Position numbers and translations under genes: made by a program. This document shows, in pieces, positions 9,286 through 18,915 of a stretch of 64,000 bases of DNA. The stretch spans positions 1 through 64,000 of the forward strand of contig CANLSR010000011.1 of NCBI GenBank assembly GCA_947493945.1. The letters run 5' to 3'. Source of the DNA: an uncultured bacterium (lineage in GTDB: Bacteria > Bacteroidota > Rhodothermia > Rhodothermales > Rubricoccaceae). Under the pieces are notes generated by a model, which saw only the letters and a list, made by a program, of their open reading frames with translations, had not been told where the DNA came from and searched no databases. Each line of letters opens with the position of its first letter. Within the stretch, counting starts at the first letter, position 1.

Positions 9286-9657
9286 CTAGGCGAGGGGGAC
9301 GTGGTCCAGCCCCAACGGCTCGACCTCAGGCGGGGCGTCCGCGACGTACGCGAACTCGGTGGGCTCGGACGCCGGGCGAACGCCGGCGTCTGGGACGATG
9401 CCGGTCGGCGCGAACACGACGTGGCACAGGCAGTCGGCAAAGGTGCCCTCCTCGTGCTCGTGGTCCCCTTCGTCGTGGGAGTCACCTGGCGCGGGCACGT
9501 CGTGCCCGCCCTGCGCGACGCGGGCGTCGGTGTGCGTCTCGCCGGTCTCGGCCGCGAGCGCCTCGTCGGCGCACGCGACGAGGTCCGTCGTCTGGACGAC
9601 GACGAGGACCGCGAGAAGCGCGGCGAGCGAGGGCAGGAGGCGGCGGAGCGTGGTCAT
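9286..9657 (-). CDS. Small exported acidic/His protein of the czc operon
   Basis: A 123-residue protein with a signal peptide (residues ~1-30), an acidic His-rich middle (DSHDEGDHEHEE) and a short Cys-containing motif, FADCLCHVVF. Short periplasmic proteins of this kind, with a His-rich tract then CxC, are common beside czc/cus operons in Bacteroidota and are usually left as hypothetical. The ATG overlaps the upstream arsR-type stop by 4 nt (ATGA), so the two are translationally coupled. A 197-nt gap separates it from czcA. A periplasmic metal-buffering or sensing role is inference. Confidence 0.7.
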   Translation of the reverse strand: MTTLRRLLPSLAALLAVLVVVQTTDLVACADEALAAETGETHTDARVAQGGHDVPAPGDSHDEGDHEHEEGTFADCLCHVVFAPTGIVPDAGVRPASEPTEFAYVADAPPEVEPLGLDHVPLA

Positions 9658-10076
9658 GCGTCGAGAGCCAACGGGGTATCGGCAGCTGACGTTTCGTTCT
9701 CAACCGCTCCTTCGGCGACGTGCTCGGCGGCCACGCTCAGGAGCGCGGCCACGTGGTCATCGTCGAGCCGGTGGTAGACCATCTTCCCGTCGCGCTCGCT
9801 CGCGACGAGCCGGAGCGCGCGGAGGCCGCGGAGCTGGTGGCTCACGGCCGACTCGGTCACGCCGAGCGTGGCCGCGAGGTCGCAGGTGCAGAGCGGCCCG
9901 GCCTGGAGGGCTGCGAGGAGCCGGAGCCGGGTGGGGTCGCCCAGCGCGGCGAAGAGCGCCTGGGCGCCGTCGAGGCGCTCAGCGCGGTCCGCCAGCGAGG
10001 CACGAGCGGCGTCGACCGCATCGGGGTGGATGCAGCGGACATCGCAGGCGTTGGGATCGGCTGACGTTTGACTCAT
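9654..10076 (-). CDS. ArsR/SmtB-family metal-sensing repressor (CadC-like)
   Basis: A 140-residue winged-helix repressor. The N-terminal arm carries Cys11 and Cys15 (CDVRC) and helix alpha3 carries Cys63 and Cys65 (LCTCDLA). This is the four-cysteine pattern of CadC-type Cd/Pb/Zn sensors. The recognition helix reads TESAVSHQLRGLRAL and the wing ERDGKMVYHRL. Its ATG lies between the two arms of an inverted repeat (10064-10087), as expected for autorepression. The same half-sites occur upstream of the HMA-CDF gene. It heads the czc operon and is coupled to the next gene by a 4-nt overlap. The metal ligand set is read from sequence; actual metals are inferred. Confidence 0.9.
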   Translation of the reverse strand: MSQTSADPNACDVRCIHPDAVDAARASLADRAERLDGAQALFAALGDPTRLRLLAALQAGPLCTCDLAATLGVTESAVSHQLRGLRALRLVASERDGKMVYHRLDDDHVAALLSVAAEHVAEGAVENETSAADTPLALDA

Positions 10077-10087
10077 GGCTCAAACGT
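10064..10087. promoter_or_regulatory. ArsR-type operator overlapping the repressor start codon
   Basis: ACGTTTGA (10064-10071) and TCAAACGT (10080-10087) form a perfect 8-bp inverted repeat with an 8-nt spacer spanning the ATG of the repressor gene. The half-site matches the operator at 2471-2522. Autoregulation is inferred. Confidence 0.65.
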
Positions 10088-10151
10088 AGTGTACCCTCTC
10101 CCCTGCCGCCGTGTCAACGAGAGGGATTCGATTCGCGGGTGGTTCACTGAC

Positions 10152-12443
<2,292 letters not shown>

Positions 12444-12500
12444 AAGTCGAGGCGGGTCGTTCGAGACCGAACGCTGCCCAGACCAGGAGGGTCGCCCCTC

Positions 12501-12522
12501 AACCTGAAAAGGCACTCAGGTT
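12501..12522. promoter_or_regulatory. Copper box upstream of copB
   Basis: AACCTGA (12501-12507) and TCAGGTT (12516-12522) form a perfect 7-bp inverted repeat with an 8-nt spacer, 57 nt upstream of the copB ATG. The same element, with small changes, is found at 16491, 18127 and 20370. It is the likely CopR binding site. Confidence 0.75.
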
Positions 12523-12557
12523 GGCTGCGTGTGCGGCCTTTCGACGACGAGACGGAT

Positions 12558-13652
12558 CTAGTTCCGCGCGGAGGACCAGTGGACGGCGGCAACGCGCCAG
12601 CCGTCGGGGGTCCGCTTCATGACGAGGAGCTCGGCCATCTCCACGTCGCCGATGCGTTGCGTAGAGGCGACCCAGGCGGCGTCCCCGGCGACGCCGGTGC
12701 GGCGGTAGAGCGGCTCGGGCGTGGTGCCGGACAAGAACTCGGCGTCGCGGGCGAAGTGGTGCGAGAGGTACTCGGCGCGCGACTCGTGGGCGCCGCCCTC
12801 CAGGACGACGGCGTCGGGTGCGAGGAGCGCCTCCATCCCGGCGCGGTCGCCCGCGGCGAGGGCGGCGTGGAAGCGGTCGGCGGTGGCCGAAGCGGCGAAC
12901 TCGGCCTCGCCGACGGTCGGCGTGGCCGGGCGCTCGTCGCCGTTTTGGACGCCCGCGTTGCGGCGCTGCATCGCGACGCCCTCGGCGTGGTCCATGCCCG
13001 CCATCTGCGAGTGGTTCGCTGCGCGGTCGGCTTCGCCGGTCATCCCTTCCATCTGACTATGGTCCATCGAGCCGTGGTCCATGCCCTCCATCTGGCCGTG
13101 GTCCATCGAGCCGTGGTCCATCTGGCCCATGCCCGGCATCCCGCCCGGCATGGCCTCCATCATCCGGCGCATCTCCGGGTCGGCCATCATGCGCTGGTGG
13201 ACGGCGGGGGTCGCCATGAGACGGGCGTGGGCGGCCTCCATCCGAGCCATGAACGCCGCGTGGGCCTCCGGTGTCATGCCCTGCATCCGCTCGCGCATCC
13301 GGGCCATCATGGCGGCGCGGGCGTCGGCGTCCATGGGCATCTCGTGGTCCATGCCCTGCATCTGGCCGTGGTCCATGCCCGAGTGGTCCATCCCAGGCAT
13401 CATCTCGGCCATGAGCGCCTGCATCTCGGGGTCGGCCATCATGGCCGCGTGGACCTCGGGGTCGGCCATCATGCGCTGGTGGAGCGCTATCATGGCGTCG
13501 TGGTCCATGCCCTGCATCTGGGAGTGATCCATCTGCGAGTGGTCCACCGTGCCCGTCGGGGGCGCGTGGCCGTGGTCGCCGTGCTGCTGAGCGAGGGTGG
13601 CGGGCGCGGCCAGCAAAGCGGCGCCGAGAAGGAGCGTGCGAGTCGTGTTCAT
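12558..13652 (-). CDS. Periplasmic Met/His-rich copper-binding protein with C-terminal NTF2-like domain
   Basis: A 364-residue exported protein with signal peptide ending at LAQQ (~residue 22). Residues ~25-235 are dense in MDHSQM, MDHGQM and QGMDH units and Met/Ala helices (MMADPEMQALMAEMM repeated with variation), resembling methionine-histidine copper sponges of pco/cop operons. Residues ~245-364 look like an NTF2/SnoaL-like fold (FAASATADRFHAALAAGDRAGMEALL, ending WRVAAVHWSS). Fusion of a copper sponge to such a domain is unusual to me. It lies between pcoB and copB on the same strand. A periplasmic Cu-buffering role is inferred; the NTF2-like part has no visible catalytic residues and may bind a ligand. 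Confidence 0.8.
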   Translation of the reverse strand: MNTTRTLLLGAALLAAPATLAQQHGDHGHAPPTGTVDHSQMDHSQMQGMDHDAMIALHQRMMADPEVHAAMMADPEMQALMAEMMPGMDHSGMDHGQMQGMDHEMPMDADARAAMMARMRERMQGMTPEAHAAFMARMEAAHARLMATPAVHQRMMADPEMRRMMEAMPGGMPGMGQMDHGSMDHGQMEGMDHGSMDHSQMEGMTGEADRAANHSQMAGMDHAEGVAMQRRNAGVQNGDERPATPTVGEAEFAASATADRFHAALAAGDRAGMEALLAPDAVVLEGGAHESRAEYLSHHFARDAEFLSGTTPEPLYRRTGVAGDAAWVASTQRIGDVEMAELLVMKRTPDGWRVAAVHWSSARN

Positions 13653-13683
13653 CGGGGTGGGGGTCGTAGGGGGAAGGGTGGGG

Positions 13684-14472
13684 CTAGCGCCAGAGCCGGA
13701 GGCCGAAGACGACGAACGCCTCCGACGTCGGCTCGCCCTCGGCGCGGGCGAAGTCGCGGGCCTCGCCGAAGCGGTTTAGCCACGAGACGCCGACGTAGGG
13801 GGCCACCTCGCGCCGGATCTCGTAGCGCAGGCGGAGGCCGACCTCGACGTCGTTGAGGCCCGAGCCGACGCCCCAGTCCTCGACGCTCTGGACGGCTAGG
13901 CCGATCTCAGCCTCGGGCTGGAGCACGAGCCGCTGGGTGAGCAGCAGGTCGTAGGAGCCCTCCAGCCGGGCGGAGACGTCGCCCTTGTACGAAACGAAGA
14001 GGGCGGGCTCGACCTCGAAGAAGTAGGGCGCGAGCCCTTCCAGCCCGACGACGAGCTGGGGCCGGGCTCGGAGGTCGCCGTCGCCGAACTCGGTGTCGAG
14101 GCGGAGGCCCGCCTGGGCCTCGAAGTACTCGGTGACGAGGCGGCTGTAGAGCGCCTGCACCTCGGCCTCGCCCTCGCCGTCGGCGATCAGCCCTTCGCCC
14201 TCGCCCTTGAGGTAGAACTTGGTGTAGTCGTTGCCGATGCGGTAGAACCCTTCCAGGCGCGCCGGGACGCCCGAGGCGGCCGGGGCGACCTCGAAGAGGT
14301 CCAGGAGGGCAAGCGAGTAGAGGGTCTGGTCGGCCGCGGCGACAGCGCCGGGGCGGAAGTCGGGGTACTCGGGGAACGGGGGCGCGTTGGCTTCGCCGTC
14401 CCCTTCGGTGGTTTGGGCGCTGGCGGGCAGCGCCAGCGCGGCGAGGAGGACGGCGAGGAGAAAGCGGGACAT
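13684..14472 (-). CDS. pcoB: PcoB/CopB-type outer-membrane copper resistance protein
   Basis: A 262-residue outer-membrane beta-barrel with a cleaved signal peptide (ends PASAQT). The body matches the CopB/PcoB family: the phrase RLEGFYRIGNDYTKFYLKGE near the start, LDTEFGDGD, and a C-terminal barrel region with VEVGLRLRYEIRREVAPYVG and GEARDFAR, ending in an aromatic/Arg strand. The Met-rich N-terminal extension of E. coli PcoB is missing; that function may be covered by the Met/His-rich neighbour. It lies 37 nt downstream of pcoA, so the two are one operon. Known role: it works with PcoA in periplasmic copper detoxification. Confidence 0.92.
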   Translation of the reverse strand: MSRFLLAVLLAALALPASAQTTEGDGEANAPPFPEYPDFRPGAVAAADQTLYSLALLDLFEVAPAASGVPARLEGFYRIGNDYTKFYLKGEGEGLIADGEGEAEVQALYSRLVTEYFEAQAGLRLDTEFGDGDLRARPQLVVGLEGLAPYFFEVEPALFVSYKGDVSARLEGSYDLLLTQRLVLQPEAEIGLAVQSVEDWGVGSGLNDVEVGLRLRYEIRREVAPYVGVSWLNRFGEARDFARAEGEPTSEAFVVFGLRLWR

Positions 14473-14509
14473 GGGTGCGGTCGGGCAGGAGATGCGGTCG
14501 GCGCGGGCG

Positions 14510-16429
14510 TTAGCCCCGGGCGAGGTCGTGGCGCGGCGGGCCGTCGGGGTAGAGCGAGGCGAGCACCTCCGGGTCCCAGTCCTCGGGCCGCTGGACCATG
14601 GCGACCCTGAACATGCCGAGGTCCATGTGGTAGAGGATGTGGCAGTGGAAGGCCCACGGCCCGAGCGCGTCGACGTCGATGAGGAACGAAACCCGCTCGG
14701 CCGGCTTGACCACGATCGTGTGGACGCGGGGGATGTAGTCGCCGTGGCCGTTCTCGAGCTCCATCCACATCCCGTGGAGGTGCATCGGGTGGTTCATCAT
14801 GGTGTCGTTGACCATGGTGAGGCGGAGGCGCTCGCCGTAGACCATCGGGATGAGCGGCTCCTCGGTGTAGGTCTTGCCGTCGATCCCCCACATGTAGCGC
14901 TCCATGTTGCCGGTCAGGTGGAGCTCGATCTCGCGGTCCGGGGCGCGCCTTGGCTCGGGGTGGAGCGCCTTCAGGTCGGTGTAGGCGAGGACGCGGCGGC
15001 CGTCGTCGCCCAACCCGACGCCGGGCTCGTGCAGGCGCGAGCGCGTCTGCATCGGGGCCATCGCGTTAGCGAGGCCGTGGTCGTCAGGCCCGTGCATCGT
15101 GGACTCGGGGAGCGAGCCCGGCGCCCGCAGGCCGGTCCGGTCGACGCCGGGCGTGGCCATCTCGTGGCCCATCGCCGCGTGGTCTGGGCTGGCGGCGGGG
15201 GCGTCGCCGTGGCCGCTGTGGTCCATGCTGCCCATCGCACCGCCAGCGGCCGCGCCGCCGGACATGTCCATGGCCCCGTGGTCCATCCCCTCGTGGCCCA
15301 TCGCGCCGTGGTCCATGCCCATGTCCATCATGGTCAGCGTCGGGCGCTCGCGCTCGGCGGGGACCGGCGCCGTCATGCCGGGCCGGGGGGCCAGGGTGCC
15401 GCGCGCGTAGCCCGAGCGGTCCATCGACTCGGCAAAGAGGGTGTACGCCCGGTCGCCGGGCTCGACGATGACGTCGTAGGTCTCGGCGATGCCGATCCGG
15501 AACTCCTCGACGGCGACGGGCTGGACGTGCTGGCCGTTGACCTGGACGACGGTCAGGTCGAGGCCGGGGATGCGGACGTCGTAGAACGTGCCGGCGCTCG
15601 CGTTGACGAACCGGAGGCGGACGCGCTCGCCGGGCCGGAACTGGCCGTACCAGCCCGGGTCGGGGGCCTGCCCGTTCATCAGGAACGTGTACGTCGCCCC
15701 CGTGATGTCCATGATGTCGGAGGGGTCCATCCGCATCCGCTGCCAATCGAGGCGCTCCCCGACGCTCATGCCGTCGCCGCCCAGGAGCCCCGCGACCGTC
15801 TGGCGCTGGTAGTTGTAGTAGTTCGCGCGCTTCTTGAGGTTGGCGAGCACGTCGTGCGGGTTCTCGAACGTCCAGTCCGACAAGACGACGATCATCTCGC
15901 GGTCGAACGGCGCCGGGTCAGGCCCGGCGGGGTCGATCACGAGCGGCGCGTAGTGGCCGAGCTGCTCCTGGAACGCCGAGTGGCTGTGGCACCAGTACGT
16001 CCCGTATTGGCGGATCGGGAAGCGGTACTCGAACGTCGACCGCGCCCCGATGCCGGGGAAGTTGACGTGCGGCACGCCGTCCATGGCGTTGGGCAGGATG
16101 AGCCCGTGCCAGTGGATGGACGTCATCTCGTCCAGCTTGTTGTGGACACGGATGACGGCCTCGTCGCCCTCGGTGAACCGCAGGAGCGGGCCGGGGACCG
16201 ACCCGTTCATGGTGACGGCCGTGCCGGTCCGGCCGCCGAAGGCGAGCCGCGTCCGGTCGATCGTGAGGTCGTACTCGACCAGGCCGGGCCGGCGGACGGT
16301 GGGCGCCAGGCCCTCGACACGGTTAGGGCCGAGGGTGAGCGCCGAGCGCGCCCAGGCCGGGGTCATCGCGCTTAGACCCGCGAGGGCGCCGAAGGCGGAG
16401 GCGTTGCGGAGGAAGAGTCGGCGGTCCAT
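14510..16429 (-). CDS. pcoA: PcoA/CopA-type multicopper oxidase, Tat-exported
   Basis: A 639-residue periplasmic multicopper oxidase that oxidises Cu(I) to Cu(II). The N-terminus MDRRLFLRNASAF gives a twin-arginine signal. All four copper clusters are visible: HWHG, WCHSHSAFQEQ, HPMHLHGMW and HCHILYHMDLGMF. Between domains 2 and 3 (~residues 370-470) a Met/His-rich insert (MDHGAMGHEGMDH and similar) resembles that of CopA/PcoA. ATG at 16427-16429 starts the Tat signal; a longer frame upstream is antisense sequence. A copper box sits 61 nt upstream. It heads the pcoAB-Met/His operon. Confidence 0.95.
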   Translation of the reverse strand: MDRRLFLRNASAFGALAGLSAMTPAWARSALTLGPNRVEGLAPTVRRPGLVEYDLTIDRTRLAFGGRTGTAVTMNGSVPGPLLRFTEGDEAVIRVHNKLDEMTSIHWHGLILPNAMDGVPHVNFPGIGARSTFEYRFPIRQYGTYWCHSHSAFQEQLGHYAPLVIDPAGPDPAPFDREMIVVLSDWTFENPHDVLANLKKRANYYNYQRQTVAGLLGGDGMSVGERLDWQRMRMDPSDIMDITGATYTFLMNGQAPDPGWYGQFRPGERVRLRFVNASAGTFYDVRIPGLDLTVVQVNGQHVQPVAVEEFRIGIAETYDVIVEPGDRAYTLFAESMDRSGYARGTLAPRPGMTAPVPAERERPTLTMMDMGMDHGAMGHEGMDHGAMDMSGGAAAGGAMGSMDHSGHGDAPAASPDHAAMGHEMATPGVDRTGLRAPGSLPESTMHGPDDHGLANAMAPMQTRSRLHEPGVGLGDDGRRVLAYTDLKALHPEPRRAPDREIELHLTGNMERYMWGIDGKTYTEEPLIPMVYGERLRLTMVNDTMMNHPMHLHGMWMELENGHGDYIPRVHTIVVKPAERVSFLIDVDALGPWAFHCHILYHMDLGMFRVAMVQRPEDWDPEVLASLYPDGPPRHDLARG

Positions 16430-16490
16430 CGGAGGAATGAGTCGAGTGCTGGGTCTGGTACGGGCCGGGGCCGCAGCGGTGCGGGCCCGG

Positions 16491-16510
16491 GCCTTAAAAG
16501 GCGCTAAGGT
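16491..16510. promoter_or_regulatory. Copper box upstream of pcoA
   Basis: GCCTTA-N8-TAAGGT, an inverted repeat with an 8-nt spacer, 61 nt upstream of the pcoA ATG. It shares the AAAAGG(C/T) centre with the boxes at 12501 and 18127. Confidence 0.7.
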
Positions 16511-16539
16511 GGGCGGCGAAGAGCGCGCGAAGGGTCTGG

Positions 16540-16920
16540 CTAGCCGTCGTGCCCCCCTGCGTGGCCGTCGTGATTCATCGGCGTCCCGTCGCCCATCGTG
16601 TGCTCGCCGTCCATCGGCATGTCGCCGTGCATCGGGGTCCCGTCGTCCATGGTGCGCTCGCCTTCGGGGTGGTCCGGTGGGGCGGGCACGGCGGGGCCAG
16701 GCTCGACGGGGGCGAGGGGCGGCGGGGGCGCCGTGGTGTGCGTCGGTTCGTCCGGCGCCTCGGCGGTCGGCTCCGCAGCGTCTGGCGAGAGGTCGGGCTC
16801 TACGTCGGGGATCGACGGCCCCTCGCTGCGGGGAGCCTCGGGGGGCGGACCAACTGCGGCATCGTCGGAGCCGCAGGCGGACAGGGTGACAAGCGAGAGG
16901 AAGAGGGCGAGCGTGCGCAT
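16540..16920 (-). CDS. Proline-rich lipoprotein with Met/His C-terminus
   Basis: A 126-residue lipoprotein: signal peptide with lipobox (TLSAC), a Pro/Glu/Ala-rich linker, and a C-terminal ~45-residue Met/His/Asp tail with MHGDMPMDGEHTM and related units. The tail is a probable copper-binding segment facing the periplasm or cell surface. It belongs to the copper block, downstream of the DUF2231 gene and ahead of pcoA. No enzymatic domain is visible. ATG at 16918-16920 is fixed by the signal peptide; the long open frame upstream of it is antisense. Confidence 0.75.
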   Translation of the reverse strand: MRTLALFLSLVTLSACGSDDAAVGPPPEAPRSEGPSIPDVEPDLSPDAAEPTAEAPDEPTHTTAPPPPLAPVEPGPAVPAPPDHPEGERTMDDGTPMHGDMPMDGEHTMGDGTPMNHDGHAGGHDG

Positions 16921-16961
16921 GGGGAGGGGGAGATGGGGGACGCCAGAGGCGGTCTGGCGGA

Positions 16962-17948
16962 CTACTCGACCGGAGTGGCCGAGAGAGCGAGGACGCGGAC
17001 GGTGCCCCGGCCGTCGAGGCGGAGTCCGACGCGCCCGGGCGAAGCCGCGTCGGCGTGGGGGTGCGTGAGCTGCTCGCCGCCGAGGTAGCCGCGGAAGTGG
17101 GTGCCGACGGCATAGGCCTTGACCTCGGCGGTGCCGTCGAGCGGCGCTGTCCCGCTGTCCAGGGTGGTCTCGTTGCCGCCTTCGACGCGGCCCTGGCGGA
17201 GGGTCACGTCGCCCGAGGCCGGGCGGTCGAGGGCGAGGAAGTCGAAGGTCTGGGCGTCCTGGACGTGGTGGACGAGGGCGGCGGTGCCAGTAAAGCCGGA
17301 CAGGTCGAGCGTGGCGCGCACTTCGAGGTCGCCGAGGGTGTCGGGCAGCAAGGCGAGCGTGGGCTGACCGGACGTGACGGTGAAGGCGGAGCCCTGAGCG
17401 GGCGCGCCCGCGAGCACGTCGAGGCGGGCCGCGACGGACGTGTCTGGTGGGGCTGACATGTCCATTCCCTCCATTCCGGCGTGGGCATCGCCCGAGGCTG
17501 CGGCCACAGCCACGCCGTACTGGTAGACCATCTGCCCGCCGCGCTCGGCGGTCTGCTGCACCAGGAACAGGCTCACGAGGCCGAGCGCCGCCAGCGGCAG
17601 GTGGACGGCCAGGCGGCGCTCGCGGTCGGTTCGGAGCGCGACCACGCGGACGAGCGCGTAGAGTCCCGCGAACCAGACCAGGTACTCGGCCCAGTCGGCG
17701 TGAGCGTTGAGCGTCGTGAGCGCCTGGGCGGGGAGGTCGAGCTCGTCGGAGGCGTCGCGGCCGGTGAGGAAGGCGACGGCAGCCCCGAGCGCGCCGAGGG
17801 CGTAGAGCCCGACGGCCGAGGCCCGTACCCAGGGGTACGTCTTGCGCACGGCGAGCGCGATGGCGTCGACCAGGGCGGCCACGACCAGGAGCGCGATCGG
17901 GAAGTGGACGACGAGCGGGTGGACGTTGGGGGCCCAGTCGGGGAGCAT
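16962..17948 (-). CDS. DUF2231-type membrane protein with extracytoplasmic beta domain
   Basis: A 328-residue protein. Residues ~1-150 have four predicted helices starting with the DUF2231 signature NVHPLVVHFPIALL. A short Met-rich linker (AGMEGMDMS) follows. Residues ~175-328 look like a jelly-roll/LamG-like domain (HVQDAQTFDFLALD, ending RGTVRVLALSATP), similar to 3-keto-disaccharide hydrolase-type folds. DUF2231 proteins often accompany copper or haem genes in Bacteroidota, with unknown function. It is transcribed away from copRS, between the 37-aa ORF and the lipoprotein, in the copper-box-controlled operon that starts at 18068. Confidence 0.75.
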   Translation of the reverse strand: MLPDWAPNVHPLVVHFPIALLVVAALVDAIALAVRKTYPWVRASAVGLYALGALGAAVAFLTGRDASDELDLPAQALTTLNAHADWAEYLVWFAGLYALVRVVALRTDRERRLAVHLPLAALGLVSLFLVQQTAERGGQMVYQYGVAVAAASGDAHAGMEGMDMSAPPDTSVAARLDVLAGAPAQGSAFTVTSGQPTLALLPDTLGDLEVRATLDLSGFTGTAALVHHVQDAQTFDFLALDRPASGDVTLRQGRVEGGNETTLDSGTAPLDGTAEVKAYAVGTHFRGYLGGEQLTHPHADAASPGRVGLRLDGRGTVRVLALSATPVE

Positions 17949-17954
17949 GGAGGG

Positions 17955-18068
17955 CTACCGGGAAGGAGAGTGGCCGAGGTGGCGGAGAGAGGGCGGCGCG
18001 AGGGCGCGCCCGACGGCGACGGTGGCAGCGGAGAGGGCGACGAACCAGAGGACGACGACGAGGGCCAT
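17955..18068 (-). CDS. Predicted 37-residue single-helix membrane peptide
   Basis: A short ORF starting at ATG 18066-18068 encodes one hydrophobic helix (ALVVVLWFVALSAATVAV) and a basic tail. It ends 6 nt before the DUF2231 start, so it would be the first gene of that operon. Its ATG lies 58 nt from a copper box, the same spacing as for copB, pcoA and copR. That supports it as real. Function unknown. Confidence 0.45.
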   Translation of the reverse strand: MALVVVLWFVALSAATVAVGRALAPPSLRHLGHSPSR

Positions 18069-18126
18069 GGGACCGGGGTCTGTGAGGGGAGGGAACGGAT
18101 CGGCGGCTGAGGTGAGGCTTTGCGGG

Positions 18127-18146
18127 ACCTGAAAAGGTGTTAAGGT
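18127..18146. promoter_or_regulatory. Divergent copper box between the DUF2231 operon and copR
   Basis: ACCTGA-N8-TAAGGT, placed exactly midway: 58 nt from the start of the leftward 37-aa ORF and 58 nt from the rightward copR ATG. It probably controls both directions and autoregulates copRS. Confidence 0.75.
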
Positions 18147-18204
18147 GCCGGTTCTGGCCCCATTCCATCGGTATCCCATGGGCTCCCCTTTTCCCGACGT
18201 CCCC

Positions 18205-18915
18205 ATGTGGGTCCTGCTCATCGAAGACGAGGCCCGCCTGGCCGACTCCGTCCGCCGCGGGCTGGAGGAGGAGGGCTACCGCGTCGACGTGGCGGGCGAC
18301 GCCGAGGCGGGCGAGCGGCTCGCTCTGGCGAACGCCTACGACGCCTTCGTCGTCGACTGGCGGCTGCCCAAGGGCGACGGCAAGACGCTCGTCGAGCGGC
18401 TCCGCGCCGCGGGCCGCGAAGAGCCGGTCCTGATGCTGACGGCGCTCTCCGACGTGGAGCACCGCGTGGCCGGGCTCGACGCCGGGGCCGACGACTACCT
18501 CCCCAAGCCGTTCGCCTTCGAGGAGCTGGTGGCGCGGCTGCGGGCGCTGCTCCGTCGGCCCCCGCTGAGCGACCAGGAGCGGACCGTGACCGTCGGCCCG
18601 CTGCTGCTCGACGGCGAGCGCCGCAAGGTGACGATGGGCGGCCCGAGGGGCGAGGCCGTCCTCAACCTCCGCCCGAAGGAGTACGCCATGCTGGAGGTGT
18701 TCATGCGGAGCGCCGACGCGGCGTTGTCGCGGACGGTGCTCGCCGAGCGCGTCTGGGGCGACGCCCTGTTCGTGACCGACAACGCCCTCGACGTGACCGT
18801 GAGCGGGCTCCGCCAGCGGCTCGACGACGCCGTCAAGGCGTCGGGCGCCGACGGTGCGCCCCACGTCGAGACGATCCGGGGCGTGGGCTACCGGCTGGTG
18901 CCGGGTGCGGAGTGA
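18205..18915 (+). CDS. copR: OmpR-family response regulator (CusR/CopR-like)
   Basis: A 236-residue response regulator. The receiver domain has the acidic pocket at IEDEA, the phospho-acceptor Asp51 (FVVDWRLPKGDG), the switch Thr in MLTALS and the conserved Lys in LPKPF. Residues ~125-236 are a winged-helix effector with the ALSRTVLAERVWG and ETIRGVGYRLV signatures. ATG at 18205 begins directly before the receiver strand; upstream in-frame ATGs would add a non-conserved tail and shorten the conserved ~60-nt distance to the copper box. It overlaps the kinase gene by 4 nt. It is probably the activator acting at the four copper boxes. Confidence 0.93.
   Translation: MWVLLIEDEARLADSVRRGLEEEGYRVDVAGDAEAGERLALANAYDAFVVDWRLPKGDGKTLVERLRAAGREEPVLMLTALSDVEHRVAGLDAGADDYLPKPFAFEELVARLRALLRRPPLSDQERTVTVGPLLLDGERRKVTMGGPRGEAVLNLRPKEYAMLEVFMRSADAALSRTVLAERVWGDALFVTDNALDVTVSGLRQRLDDAVKASGADGAPHVETIRGVGYRLVPGAE

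Noticed and set aside
4451-9289. A 1612-residue plus-strand open frame
   Set aside because: It is antisense to czcA-tolC and czcB, with Arg/Asp/Glu-rich, featureless sequence typical of high-GC shadow frames; the minus-strand genes have full motifs.
16921-18864. Upstream extension of the frame containing the 126-residue lipoprotein
   Set aside because: It is antisense to the DUF2231 and copR genes; the lipoprotein has a proper signal peptide and ATG at 16918-16920.
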